From Bacillota bacterium (lineage in GTDB: Bacteria > Bacillota > Negativicutes > DSM-13327), in NCBI GenBank assembly GCA_017889585.1, contig JAGFZX010000002.1, forward strand, positions 150,798 through 214,797: 64,000 nucleotides of DNA, in the 5' to 3' direction. Every line of letters starts with the position of its first letter. Positions within the stretch are counted from its first letter, which is position 1. Below are positions 9,193-17,443 of the stretch, piece by piece. Position numbers and translations under genes: made by a program. The notes under the pieces were generated by a model that was not told the origin of the DNA, ran no database searches, and was given only the letters and a program-made list of their open reading frames with translations.

Positions 9193-9954
9193 ATGAATAT
9201 GCCAATAGGAATGATGATGCTATTGGTGGTTGGAGTCTTGGTTTACTTTGGTATTGCCCACAGAATACTTGATAGAATGCGTTTAACAGATAAGCAGGCT
9301 TTACTGTTTATTGCCGCTATCATAGTGGGTAGCTTTATCGACATTCCTCTTATGAGTGCTCCAGTACAGCTAAGTATTAATGTAGGAGGAGCACTGCTGC
9401 CTGCCTTACTAGCTGTCTGGTTAATTTTTAAGGCAGATGAGACAGGTGAGAAATTACGAGCAATATTTGCAACTATTTTAGTCGCTGCAGCGGTATCTTT
9501 AGGGTCACGTTACTTGCCATACGAACCAGAAAATATGTTTTTGGACCCTAAACTTATTTATGGTATTTCAGCAGGCATGATTGCTTATTTGGCTGGGCGC
9601 TCCCGTCGCAGTGCCTTTATAGGTGGGGTCTTAGGCATTGTTTTAAGTGATATTATCCACATGACTACAATTATTAGGTTGGGTATTCCTGGAACAACTG
9701 ACGTTGGAGGAGCTGGTGCTTTTGATGTAGTCATTATTGCCGGTATTGTAGCTGTAATGGTTGCTGAGCTTGTAGGAGAAACTCGGGAAAAATTGCAGGG
9801 TGGACCCATTCTAGGTAACCATCGTCCAGAAGGATTATATGAATTTAGTAAGGAAATCTCTCACACTGATCAAAAACGTAAAGCGACTATTAAGCAAGAT
9901 GATAGTAATTCTGATCATAATGATCAGAAAAATAGAGGTGATAATAATGAATAG
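9193..9954 (+). CDS. DUF1614 family integral membrane protein
   Basis: 253 aa. ATG 9193 follows GAGGTG at 9181-9186; the upstream GTG at 9184 is part of that ribosome site. Six to seven hydrophobic segments span residues ~5-200, with SFIDIPLM and a glycine-rich GTTDVGGAGAFDVV segment characteristic of DUF1614. A charged, polar tail of ~50 residues (many D, N, K) follows. No biochemical role is known for the family. The 3' end overlaps spoIIP by eight bases, so it is probably expressed with that sporulation gene and may act in the same compartment. Confidence 0.8.
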   Translation: MNMPIGMMMLLVVGVLVYFGIAHRILDRMRLTDKQALLFIAAIIVGSFIDIPLMSAPVQLSINVGGALLPALLAVWLIFKADETGEKLRAIFATILVAAAVSLGSRYLPYEPENMFLDPKLIYGISAGMIAYLAGRSRRSAFIGGVLGIVLSDIIHMTTIIRLGIPGTTDVGGAGAFDVVIIAGIVAVMVAELVGETREKLQGGPILGNHRPEGLYEFSKEISHTDQKRKATIKQDDSNSDHNDQKNRGDNNE

Positions 9955-11110
9955 GTTATGGGGAATAATTGTTGTTTTATTGTTCTTGTGTAGTACAATG
10001 ATTAATTATGCTTACGCTCAGCAACCAGCTGAGCGGGGTTATGTTTCCTTTATTGATGAGAATGGTGTTACTGTTTATATAACTGGTTGGCAAACACGGA
10101 TAGGCGATCAGTGTATTACAGAAAATAATAAGCGGTTTGAAGTTGTGAATATTGAAGGCGAAATAGCTCACGTAAATTTTATTGGTGAAGTTGATTTGAC
10201 CCAATATGGACAACCTATGAATAATAAGTTATTAAGTATTTTAAGTCCACACATTGCCTGGGCTCAAGGCAAAGGCAAGGTAGCTATTTATCATACTCAT
10301 TCTGATGAGTCTTATGTCCCGACTGATGGAAAAGAAAGTATCCTAGGGGCTGGGGGAATTTATAAAGTAGGGGATTCTTTTACAAGTGCTCTTCAAGCTA
10401 ATGGCATGGAAGTTATTCACTCTGATGCCAAACATGATCCCCATGACAATATGGCTTATGAACGATCTCGACGCACTGTTGTAGATCTTTTAAAACAACA
10501 ACCTGATGCTATTTTCGATGTTCATCGTGATGCTGTGCCACCTGAAGTTTATAGTACTACTATAAACGGACAGGATGTTAGCAAAGTACAGTTAGTGGTC
10601 GGTAAATATGGAGCAACTGGTAAACAAATCGAAGACTATGCTCTGCAAATTAAAGCTGCTTCAGATAAGCAACATCCTGGTCTGATAAAAGGCATCTTTT
10701 TTGCAAAAGGCGGAGATTATAATCAAGATTTATTTCCCAAATCTATGTTATTGGAAGTAGGGGCACATACTAATAGCCGCCAATCTGCAGAGAGAGGTGT
10801 TGCGTTATTTGCTGATGTTATTCCTACTATATTAGGGAAAACAGCTGCTACTCCTGAAAATACAGCGGGAACAACTGGATTTGGTACTACAGAAGCAGGG
10901 CCATCTGGTGCTAGTAAATCAATAGGATGGATTGTAGGATTCGTTATTGTTGGTATAGCAGCCTTTTTGTTCTTAAGCACTGGCAGTATGAAAGAAGCAA
11001 AATCAAAACTTAAACAGTTTACTACAACTGAATTCGCTAACTTTTTCGGTTCTGTTAGGAAAGGCAAAAAACAAGCTAAAAAAACAAATAATGAAAAAGA
11101 TGAAGATTAG
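9947..11110 (+). CDS. spoIIP: Stage II sporulation protein P
   Basis: 387 aa. Start 9947 has GAGGTG at 9935-9940 and gives a clean signal peptide (hydrophobic residues 5-20, ending AYA). The SpoIIP domain spans ~80-310 with IYHTHSDESY, DVHRDA and EVGAHTNS, containing the metal-binding histidines and glutamate of this amidase/endopeptidase. In Bacillus it works with SpoIID and SpoIIM to thin septal peptidoglycan for engulfment. A C-terminal hydrophobic helix (~325-345) is followed by a lysine-rich tail, so the protein may be anchored at both ends. It overlaps the DUF1614 gene, and a hairpin follows about 85 bases downstream. Confidence 0.93.
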   Translation: MNRLWGIIVVLLFLCSTMINYAYAQQPAERGYVSFIDENGVTVYITGWQTRIGDQCITENNKRFEVVNIEGEIAHVNFIGEVDLTQYGQPMNNKLLSILSPHIAWAQGKGKVAIYHTHSDESYVPTDGKESILGAGGIYKVGDSFTSALQANGMEVIHSDAKHDPHDNMAYERSRRTVVDLLKQQPDAIFDVHRDAVPPEVYSTTINGQDVSKVQLVVGKYGATGKQIEDYALQIKAASDKQHPGLIKGIFFAKGGDYNQDLFPKSMLLEVGAHTNSRQSAERGVALFADVIPTILGKTAATPENTAGTTGFGTTEAGPSGASKSIGWIVGFVIVGIAAFLFLSTGSMKEAKSKLKQFTTTEFANFFGSVRKGKKQAKKTNNEKDED

Positions 11111-11196
11111 TATTGACGTAGATCAATTATTTTCACATAATATAAGTAGTGCCTCATTAATAATTGTAGTATTTATTGGAAATAGTATAGATTCCG

Positions 11197-11235
11197 TAAA
11201 TACAGAGTGATGCTTTTTTCATCACTCTGTATTTA
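11197..11235. terminator. Perfect 16-bp hairpin after spoIIP
   Basis: TAAATACAGAGTGATG (11197-11212) pairs exactly with 11220-11235. The run of Ts lies in the loop rather than after the stem, so termination on the + strand is less certain than for the other hairpins. Confidence 0.55.
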
Positions 11236-11285
11236 TTTGCAGGAAATAAATAAATAATAAGGAATATACACAAGAGGTGAGAAAT

Positions 11286-12593
11286 TTGGCATATAACGGT
11301 ATTATTGCAACAGTTATACCAGATACAATTGCCGCTCAATTGGGATTAGAGCCTGGCGATCGTTTAATCACAGTTGACGGAGAGAGTATCAGAGATATTA
11401 TTGATTTGAGTTTTGCATTAGCAGATGAGAGTGTAGAACTTGTAATTGAAAAGCAAAATGGTGATCGGGAAATTCTGGAAATCGAAAAAAAATATGATGA
11501 AGATTTAGGTATTGAATTTGAAAGTGCGGTTTTTGATGGTGTACGGCGGTGTGCCAATAAATGCATTTTTTGTTTTGTAGACCAAATGGCACCAGGTATG
11601 AGGGAAAGTTTATATGTCAAAGATGATGACTATAGGCTATCGTTTTTATATGGGAACTTTGTTACACTAACTAATAGTGGTCCCCAGGATATTAATCGAA
11701 TTAGCAGGCTTCACTTATCACCCCTATATATATCAGTACATACCACAAATAGTGATTTGCGTAAAAAAATGCTAAATAATAAGAATGCAGGCAAAATTAT
11801 GGAGCAGTTAAGCACGTTAATTACTAATGGTATTGAGATGCACACTCAAGTTGTATTATGCCCAAATATCAATGATGGCGACGAACTGGAAAAAACTATT
11901 AATGATTTATATTCCCTGCATCCTAGTATTTTATCTATGGCTATTGTTCCTGTAGGACTCAGCCGCTACCGAGAAAATTGTTATTCCCTAGAAGTATTTA
12001 CCCCTAAGAAGGCCCTTGATGTTGTTACTATGGTAAATAAATGGCAGCAAAAGTGTCGTAAGAAAAGCGGTACATCTTTTGTATACTTATCTGATGAATT
12101 TTATCTTGCCGCGAATCAACCTATACCTGAATACGACTTGTATGATGGATTTCCCCAATTAGAAAATGGTATCGGCCTTATTCGAAATTTCCTACATGAA
12201 TGGCAGCGGGAAGCTATAGTGGCAACTGGTTATCAAACGCCCCATCACCTAGATGTAGTATGTGGTGTATCAGCACAACAAGTTTTGGAACCTCTATTAG
12301 CTGCTGTAAAAATCCCCAATTTGACAATTGGTGTTATAGTTGTTGAGAATGAGTTTTTTGGTAAAGATATAACTGTCAGTGGTTTATTAACTGGTCAGGA
12401 TATAGCTCGCACGTTGACACAAGGTAGTGAAGCGCGAACAGGGGTTATCATTCCTGGTACCGCCTTAAGAAGAGGTGAAGGGGTCTTTTTGGACAATATG
12501 ACATTGGATGAGCTAGAACGCCATGTAGCTGTTCCTGTACGTGCTGTATATGGTGCTGAAGATTTACGGGAATTATTACAGTCTTGGAGGTAA
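11286..12593 (+). CDS. PDZ, radical SAM and DUF512 domain protein
   Basis: 435 aa from TTG 11286, with AGAGGTG at 11273-11279. A PDZ-like domain occupies residues ~1-65 (LGLEPGDRLITVDG). Next comes CANKCIFCF, a C-x3-C-x2-C cluster of the radical SAM type, near residues 83-91, then the DUF512 C-terminus. The family is common in clostridia and cyanobacteria and has no assigned reaction. Its position directly upstream of cobO and der is conserved in many clostridia. It probably binds [4Fe-4S] and S-adenosylmethionine; the substrate is unknown. Confidence 0.85.
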   Translation: MAYNGIIATVIPDTIAAQLGLEPGDRLITVDGESIRDIIDLSFALADESVELVIEKQNGDREILEIEKKYDEDLGIEFESAVFDGVRRCANKCIFCFVDQMAPGMRESLYVKDDDYRLSFLYGNFVTLTNSGPQDINRISRLHLSPLYISVHTTNSDLRKKMLNNKNAGKIMEQLSTLITNGIEMHTQVVLCPNINDGDELEKTINDLYSLHPSILSMAIVPVGLSRYRENCYSLEVFTPKKALDVVTMVNKWQQKCRKKSGTSFVYLSDEFYLAANQPIPEYDLYDGFPQLENGIGLIRNFLHEWQREAIVATGYQTPHHLDVVCGVSAQQVLEPLLAAVKIPNLTIGVIVVENEFFGKDITVSGLLTGQDIARTLTQGSEARTGVIIPGTALRRGEGVFLDNMTLDELERHVAVPVRAVYGAEDLRELLQSWR

Positions 12594-12597
12594 TATT

Positions 12598-13134
12598 ATG
12601 GCTGATCTTGGGCTGATTCAAGTATATACTGGTAATGGTAAGGGGAAAACTACTGCTAGCATGGGCTTGGCATTTAGGTCATGTGGACATGGATTTAAAG
12701 TATGTATGATTCAATTTATGAAGGATAATAAAGAATACGGTGAATTCAAGGCCACTAAGTATCTGCCTGGTTTCAAACTTATTCAAGTTGGGCGCAATGA
12801 TTTTGTCAATCTAGAAAATCCCGAAGAAATCGATATTAATCTGGCAGCGCAAGGTTGGAAGCTGGCAAAGTCCATCATCTTGTCTGGAGAATATGATATT
12901 GTTATTCTTGATGAAATTAATGTGGCTATGGCTTCAAAGTTGCTCGATGTTGATGCAGTTGTAAAGTTTTTAACAGAGGATTGTAAAATTTTGATAAAAA
13001 TGCCGGAAGTAATCTTGACAGGCCGATATGCCCCACCCCAAATTATTGAAATTGCCCATTTGGTAACTGAAATGCAGGAAGTTCGTCATAATTATGCAGA
13101 TGGGATGGAGTCTCGTCAAGGTATTGAATTTTAA
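12598..13134 (+). CDS. cobO: Cob(I)yrinic acid a,c-diamide adenosyltransferase (CobO/BtuR type)
   Basis: 178 aa, ATG 12598 with GGAGG at 12586-12590, four bases after the DUF512 gene. The P-loop GNGKGKTT lies at residues ~12-19, and the ATP-site motif VILDEIN at ~102. It transfers adenosine from ATP to corrinoid cobalt to make adenosylcobalamin. No cobalamin riboswitch precedes it. A second, unrelated adenosyltransferase of the PduO type is encoded at 37079-37579, so the organism carries both families within 25 kb. Confidence 0.9.
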   Translation: MADLGLIQVYTGNGKGKTTASMGLAFRSCGHGFKVCMIQFMKDNKEYGEFKATKYLPGFKLIQVGRNDFVNLENPEEIDINLAAQGWKLAKSIILSGEYDIVILDEINVAMASKLLDVDAVVKFLTEDCKILIKMPEVILTGRYAPPQIIEIAHLVTEMQEVRHNYADGMESRQGIEF

Positions 13135-13168
13135 AGAATATATTGATGTGTATAGGAGATATATATAT

Positions 13169-14491
13169 ATGAATAAACCAATAGTAGCCATTGTTGGACG
13201 TCCGAATGTTGGTAAGTCAACTTTATTTAATTACATAGGCCAGAAAAGGGTTTCAATTGTGGAAGATATGCCTGGGGTGACTCGAGATCGCATTTACCTT
13301 GACGCAGAATGGCTTGATCGTGAATTTACGATGATTGATACTGGTGGTATTGAACTAGAATCAACAGACAAAATTTTAACATCCATGCGTTATCAAGCTA
13401 AACTGGCCATTGAAGAAGCAGATGTAATTTTATTTATTGTGGATGGTAAGGTGGGTTTAACATCCGCAGATGAAGCAGTTGGTATCATTTTGCGTAATAC
13501 GCGTAAGCCAGTAATCGTAGTTGTCAATAAAGTTGACAATATGCAAAAAGCCAATGAAATTTATGAATTTTACAATTTAGGACTTGGTGATCCAATTGCA
13601 ATTTCAGCGGCAAATGCCTTAAATATTGGAGATTTGCTTGATGAAGTTGTTAAATGCTTGCCAAATGAAGAAATAGTAGAAGAAGATAATGAAAAAATTA
13701 AAGTTGCAATCATTGGTCGTCCGAATGTAGGAAAATCTTCATTGGTTAATCTTTTGGTTGGTGAAGAACGGGTTATTGTAAGTGATGTAGCTGGTACGAC
13801 TCGTGATGCTATCGATACTCATTTTACCAAAGATGATACTGAATTTATATTGATTGATACTGCTGGCATGAGGCGTAAAGCTCGAATAGAGCTGCCTGTA
13901 GAACGATATAGTGTTATGCGTGCCCTGCGGGCAGTTGACCGCTCTGATGTTGTCTTGATGGTGGTTGATGCAGTAGATGGTGTTACTGAACAGGATAAAA
14001 AAATTGCAGGCTATGCCCATGATGCAGGTAAGGCTTGTGTTATTATTGTCAACAAATGGGATTTGGTGGAGAAAGATAGTAAGACAACTCTTCGTTATAC
14101 TGAAAATATTCGCACAGAGCTCGCGTTTATGCAATATGCACCTGTCTTGTTTGTTTCAGCTCTTACCAAGCAACGGGTATCACGGATTACAGAATTAATA
14201 AAATTTGTGGCGGAGCAACATACCATGCGTGTAGCGACCAGTGTTTTAACCCAAGTTATTGAGGATGCAGTGTCCATTAATCCTCCACCGTCCCAACATG
14301 GTCAACGTTTAAAAATAATGTTTACTACCCAACCAAATGTAAAACCGCCGACATTTGTCTTTTTTGTGAACGATCCGGAAATTATGCATTTTTCCTATTT
14401 GCGCTTTTTAGAAAATAAACTACGGGAAAGCTTCGGTTTTGAAGGAACACCTTTAAAATTGGTGGTGCGTGGACGTAAAGAAGAAGATTGA
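13169..14491 (+). CDS. der: Ribosome-associated GTPase Der (EngA)
   Basis: 440 aa. Start 13169 follows AGGAGA at 13154-13159 and gives the standard N-terminus (MNKPIVAIVGRPNVGKST); the longer frame begins inside cobO. There are two tandem GTPase domains, each with GRPNVGKS (residues ~9 and ~180), DTGG or DTAGM as G3, and NKVD or NKWD as G4. A KH-like C-terminal domain begins near 350. It acts in 50S subunit assembly. It is followed by plsY. Confidence 0.97.
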   Translation: MNKPIVAIVGRPNVGKSTLFNYIGQKRVSIVEDMPGVTRDRIYLDAEWLDREFTMIDTGGIELESTDKILTSMRYQAKLAIEEADVILFIVDGKVGLTSADEAVGIILRNTRKPVIVVVNKVDNMQKANEIYEFYNLGLGDPIAISAANALNIGDLLDEVVKCLPNEEIVEEDNEKIKVAIIGRPNVGKSSLVNLLVGEERVIVSDVAGTTRDAIDTHFTKDDTEFILIDTAGMRRKARIELPVERYSVMRALRAVDRSDVVLMVVDAVDGVTEQDKKIAGYAHDAGKACVIIVNKWDLVEKDSKTTLRYTENIRTELAFMQYAPVLFVSALTKQRVSRITELIKFVAEQHTMRVATSVLTQVIEDAVSINPPPSQHGQRLKIMFTTQPNVKPPTFVFFVNDPEIMHFSYLRFLENKLRESFGFEGTPLKLVVRGRKEED

Positions 14492-14518
14492 AAATAACAT
14501 AGGGAGGAGAGTGATGAA

Positions 14519-15136
14519 ATGGATTATTTAATAATCACGATATTCGGTTATCTAATTGGCTCAATTCCCAATGGACTCATTATTGGTAAGAGACTATATG
14601 ATGTTGATTTACGCCATTTTGGCAGTAAAAATATCGGTGCAACCAATGCTTTTCGGACACTGGGTTTGTGGCCAGCTGTATGGGTGTTTCTGACTGATGC
14701 CGCTAAAGGCGTTATTGCCGTCTATCTTGCTAATTATGTTTTAGATACACCCATAGCATTATTATTGGGTGGTATTGCCGCTATTGCTGGACATAACTGG
14801 TCGATTTTTTTGAAATTTACAGGGGGCCGGGGTGTTGCTACCGGTTTAGGTGTTATTGCTGTATTGGTTCCTAAAATTACAATAGTAATATTTTTAGTAT
14901 GGGCAGTTATTGTATATGTTACTCGCTATGTATCGTTAGCCTCCATCGTGGCAGCTGTATTTGTGCCAATTTTTATGTGGCTCATGGGCGAGCGAATTGA
15001 GTTCTTATGCTTTGGCATTATTGCAGCTCTATTTGTTGTGGTTAGACATAAGCCTAATATTGAGCGATTACTTAAGGGGCAGGAATTGAAAATAAAATTA
15101 GGTAAGATGGCAACTGACATTAAAAAAGAAAAATAG
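14519..15136 (+). CDS. plsY: Acyl-phosphate:glycerol-3-phosphate acyltransferase
   Basis: 205 aa, ATG 14519 behind GGGAGGAG. A polytopic membrane protein with the three PlsY motifs: GSIPNG near the N-terminus, GSKNIGATNAFR near residue 36, and GHNW with GGRGVATGLG near 85-105. It uses acyl-phosphate made by PlsX (encoded at 49626) to acylate glycerol 3-phosphate. In many clostridia gpsA sits between plsY and spoIVA; here a terminator and a 231-base gap replace it. Confidence 0.95.
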   Translation: MDYLIITIFGYLIGSIPNGLIIGKRLYDVDLRHFGSKNIGATNAFRTLGLWPAVWVFLTDAAKGVIAVYLANYVLDTPIALLLGGIAAIAGHNWSIFLKFTGGRGVATGLGVIAVLVPKITIVIFLVWAVIVYVTRYVSLASIVAAVFVPIFMWLMGERIEFLCFGIIAALFVVVRHKPNIERLLKGQELKIKLGKMATDIKKEK

Positions 15137-15144
15137 TAGTGATT

Positions 15145-15185
15145 AAAGAAAAGACTTGGCGATCACCAAGTCTTTTCTTTATTTT
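15145..15185 (+). terminator. Terminator after plsY
   Basis: Fifteen-base-pair stem, 15145-15159 with 15166-15180 (AAGACTTGG / CCAAGTCTT core), followed by TATTTTG. It separates the der-plsY transcript from spoIVA. Confidence 0.85.
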
Positions 15186-15367
15186 GTAATAATATTATCA
15201 GCATGTCATATATTTATAAAGATGAATTTGCTATTAGTTAATTACTTTTTAAAATACTAAGACCTATTACTCGGTTATGATTTTGCTTCAAGGGAGGGAT
15301 GACTGCGGGTGTAACAACGTGCTCTAATATTTTACATAAAGCGCAGTTATGGGGAGGGGAATATTGA

Positions 15368-16846
15368 ATGGAAAAATTTGACTTGTTTAGAGATATTGCC
15401 GAACGTACTGGCGGTGATATTTATATTGGTGTTGTAGGTCCGGTACGCACAGGCAAATCAACATTTATCAAACGTTTTATGGAAACAATGGTTCTTCCAA
15501 ACATTATAGATCCTTACGAAAAAGAACGTGCTAAAGATGAATTACCACAAAGCGCAGCTGGGAAAACAATTATGACGACTGAGCCTAAGTTTGTTCCCAA
15601 TGAAGCAGTAGAAATTAATGTCAAAGATAATATTAATGTTAGAGTCAGAATGGTTGATTGTGTAGGTTATACAGTTGATGGAGCTTTAGGCTATGAAGAA
15701 CAAGATGGCCCTCGAATGGTACTTACGCCTTGGTTTGATCAAGAGGTCACTTTTCAAGAAGCTGCAGAAGTAGGTACTAGAAAAGTAATTGCCGAACATT
15801 CTACTATTGGTTTAGTAATTACTACTGATGGTAGTGTGACTGATTTACCTCGAGAAAAATATATACCATCCGAAGAACGGGTGATCAGTGAGCTAAAAGA
15901 ATTACAAAAACCATTTTTGGTGGTATTAAATACCAACCGTCCGTCAACTAAAGAAACGCGTGAGCTCATTGCTAAACTTGAGAATGCATATGATGTACCT
16001 GTTATTCCAGTTGATTGTGCTCAACTTAATCAAGATGATATTTATGCTATTTTACAAGAGGTGCTATACGAATTCCCCGTAAAAGAAGTTAACATTTCTT
16101 TACCCAAATGGGTGGAAGAGTTGGAAACTGAGCATTGGCTACGAGGAAAATTTGATGGGGCTGTACAGGAAGTGGTGCAATATGTAAGGCGACTCCGGGA
16201 TATTGATAGGGCTATTGATGATTTGTCAGGCTATGAATTTGTAGCAGATGTAATTCTGCATGATATGGATCTTGGTAATGGCATTGCCGTCATTGAGATA
16301 ACTGCCAGAAATGATTTGTTCTATCAAGTATTAGAAGAATTGACAGGCTTTACTATTTCAGGTGAACATCACTTGCTACGGCTGATGCAAGATTTGTCAG
16401 TAGCTAAACGTGAGTATGACAAACTAGCAGGTGCTCTTGAACAAGTCCGTCAGACTGGTTATGGTATTGTGTCGCCACAACTGGATGAAATGGTATTGGA
16501 AGAGCCTGAGATCATTCGAAATGGTAATCGGTTTGGGGTAAAGCTAAAAGCAGCTGCTCCTTCATTGCATATTATCAGAACTGATGTGCAGGCTGAAATC
16601 TCACCAATTATTGGTAGTGAAAAACAAAGCGAAGAACTTGTTCAATATCTTATGAGGGAATTTGAGGGTGAGCCAGAGAAAATATGGCGCACTAATTTAT
16701 TTGGTAAATCCCTTAACTCGTTAGTTCGAGAGGGCATTCAAAATAAACTCTCTAGTATGCCGGAAAGTTCTCAAATGAAATTGCGTGATACGCTGCAAAA
16801 AATTGTTAATGATGGTAGTGGAGGACTAATCTGTATCATTTTCTAA
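15368..16846 (+). CDS. spoIVA: Stage IV sporulation protein A (spore coat scaffold ATPase)
   Basis: 492 aa, the usual length. ATG 15368 is preceded by GGGGAGGGG. The Walker A motif GPVRTGKST lies at residues ~25-33. SpoIVA hydrolyses ATP to polymerise on the forespore surface as the basement layer of the coat. In Bacillus it is anchored by the small amphipathic protein SpoVM, for which a candidate exists at 37698. The protein ends GGLICIIF, matching the conserved C-terminus of the family. It is monocistronic here, between two terminators. Confidence 0.97.
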   Translation: MEKFDLFRDIAERTGGDIYIGVVGPVRTGKSTFIKRFMETMVLPNIIDPYEKERAKDELPQSAAGKTIMTTEPKFVPNEAVEINVKDNINVRVRMVDCVGYTVDGALGYEEQDGPRMVLTPWFDQEVTFQEAAEVGTRKVIAEHSTIGLVITTDGSVTDLPREKYIPSEERVISELKELQKPFLVVLNTNRPSTKETRELIAKLENAYDVPVIPVDCAQLNQDDIYAILQEVLYEFPVKEVNISLPKWVEELETEHWLRGKFDGAVQEVVQYVRRLRDIDRAIDDLSGYEFVADVILHDMDLGNGIAVIEITARNDLFYQVLEELTGFTISGEHHLLRLMQDLSVAKREYDKLAGALEQVRQTGYGIVSPQLDEMVLEEPEIIRNGNRFGVKLKAAAPSLHIIRTDVQAEISPIIGSEKQSEELVQYLMREFEGEPEKIWRTNLFGKSLNSLVREGIQNKLSSMPESSQMKLRDTLQKIVNDGSGGLICIIF

Positions 16847-16849
16847 ATA

Positions 16850-16890
16850 AAAAATTAGCCAGTCTGTACAGATTGGCTAATTTTTTATTA
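16850..16890 (+). terminator. Terminator after spoIVA
   Basis: AAAATTAGCCA (16851-16861) pairs with the segment ending in the TTTTTT run near 16885. A small inner TCTGTACAGA hairpin extends the stem. Confidence 0.85.
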
Positions 16891-16897
16891 TTTATAC

Positions 16898-16926
16898 TTG
16901 TTTTAATAATATGTTAATGCTATAAT
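16898..16926 (+). promoter_or_regulatory. Sigma-A promoter of the ACT-hom-thrB operon
   Basis: TTGTTT (16898-16903), a 17-base spacer, then TATAAT (16921-16926). It starts about 55 bases upstream of the first gene, right behind the spoIVA terminator. No T-box or other long leader is present. Confidence 0.75.
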
Positions 16927-16981
16927 GTCTACTGAGAGTAGATAAACATCCATATGTATAATACTGAAGGAGGGTTAAGTA

Positions 16982-17428
16982 GTGATTGGGCAAAAAGCCG
17001 TATTTTTTTTAGTTCGTGAAGAAATATTACCTGAAGCAATAAAGAAGACCATTAAGGTAAAGGATATGTTAAAACGTGGTGAAGCACGTACAATTAATGA
17101 AGCTGTAGAGAAAATGGAACTAAGCCGTAGTGCTTATTATAAATATAAGGATTATGTATTTCCTTTCTATGAAGCAAGTAAAGAAAAGATAATAACACTA
17201 GCTTTATTGCTTGAACATAAGCAAGGGGTACTATCTAAAGTGCTCAATACAATTGCTTATGATCATGGCAGTGTGTTGACGATTAATCAAGGCATACCAT
17301 TACAAGGTGTAGCGAACGCTACTATTTCAATTGAAACAGCGGAACTCGTTATTGATCTAGAAGCTCTACTCGATAAGGTAAGAATGATAGAGGGTGTAAA
17401 AAGATTAGAGGTATTAGGTCAAGCTTAA
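16982..17428 (+). CDS. ACT domain protein (PheB/UPF0735 type)
   Basis: 148 aa from GTG 16982 with GAAGGAGGG upstream. Residues ~15-60 look like a small helical DNA-binding-like segment (INEAVEKMELSRSAYYKYKDYV), and ~70-145 form an ACT domain (LLLEHKQGVLSKVLNTIA). Proteins of this kind bind amino acids and commonly precede hom or pheA in Firmicutes. As the first gene of the operon it probably senses an aspartate-family amino acid. The ligand and target are not known. Confidence 0.85.
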   Translation: MIGQKAVFFLVREEILPEAIKKTIKVKDMLKRGEARTINEAVEKMELSRSAYYKYKDYVFPFYEASKEKIITLALLLEHKQGVLSKVLNTIAYDHGSVLTINQGIPLQGVANATISIETAELVIDLEALLDKVRMIEGVKRLEVLGQA

Positions 17429-17443
17429 AAGGAGGATAAAAAA

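Noticed and set aside
12541..12600. Looked for a cobalamin riboswitch upstream of cobO
   Set aside because: The gene starts four bases after its neighbour, leaving no room for one.
16890..16981. Looked for a T-box or threonine attenuator before hom-thrB
   Set aside because: The leader is under 60 bases after the promoter and has no T-box sequence or antiterminator.
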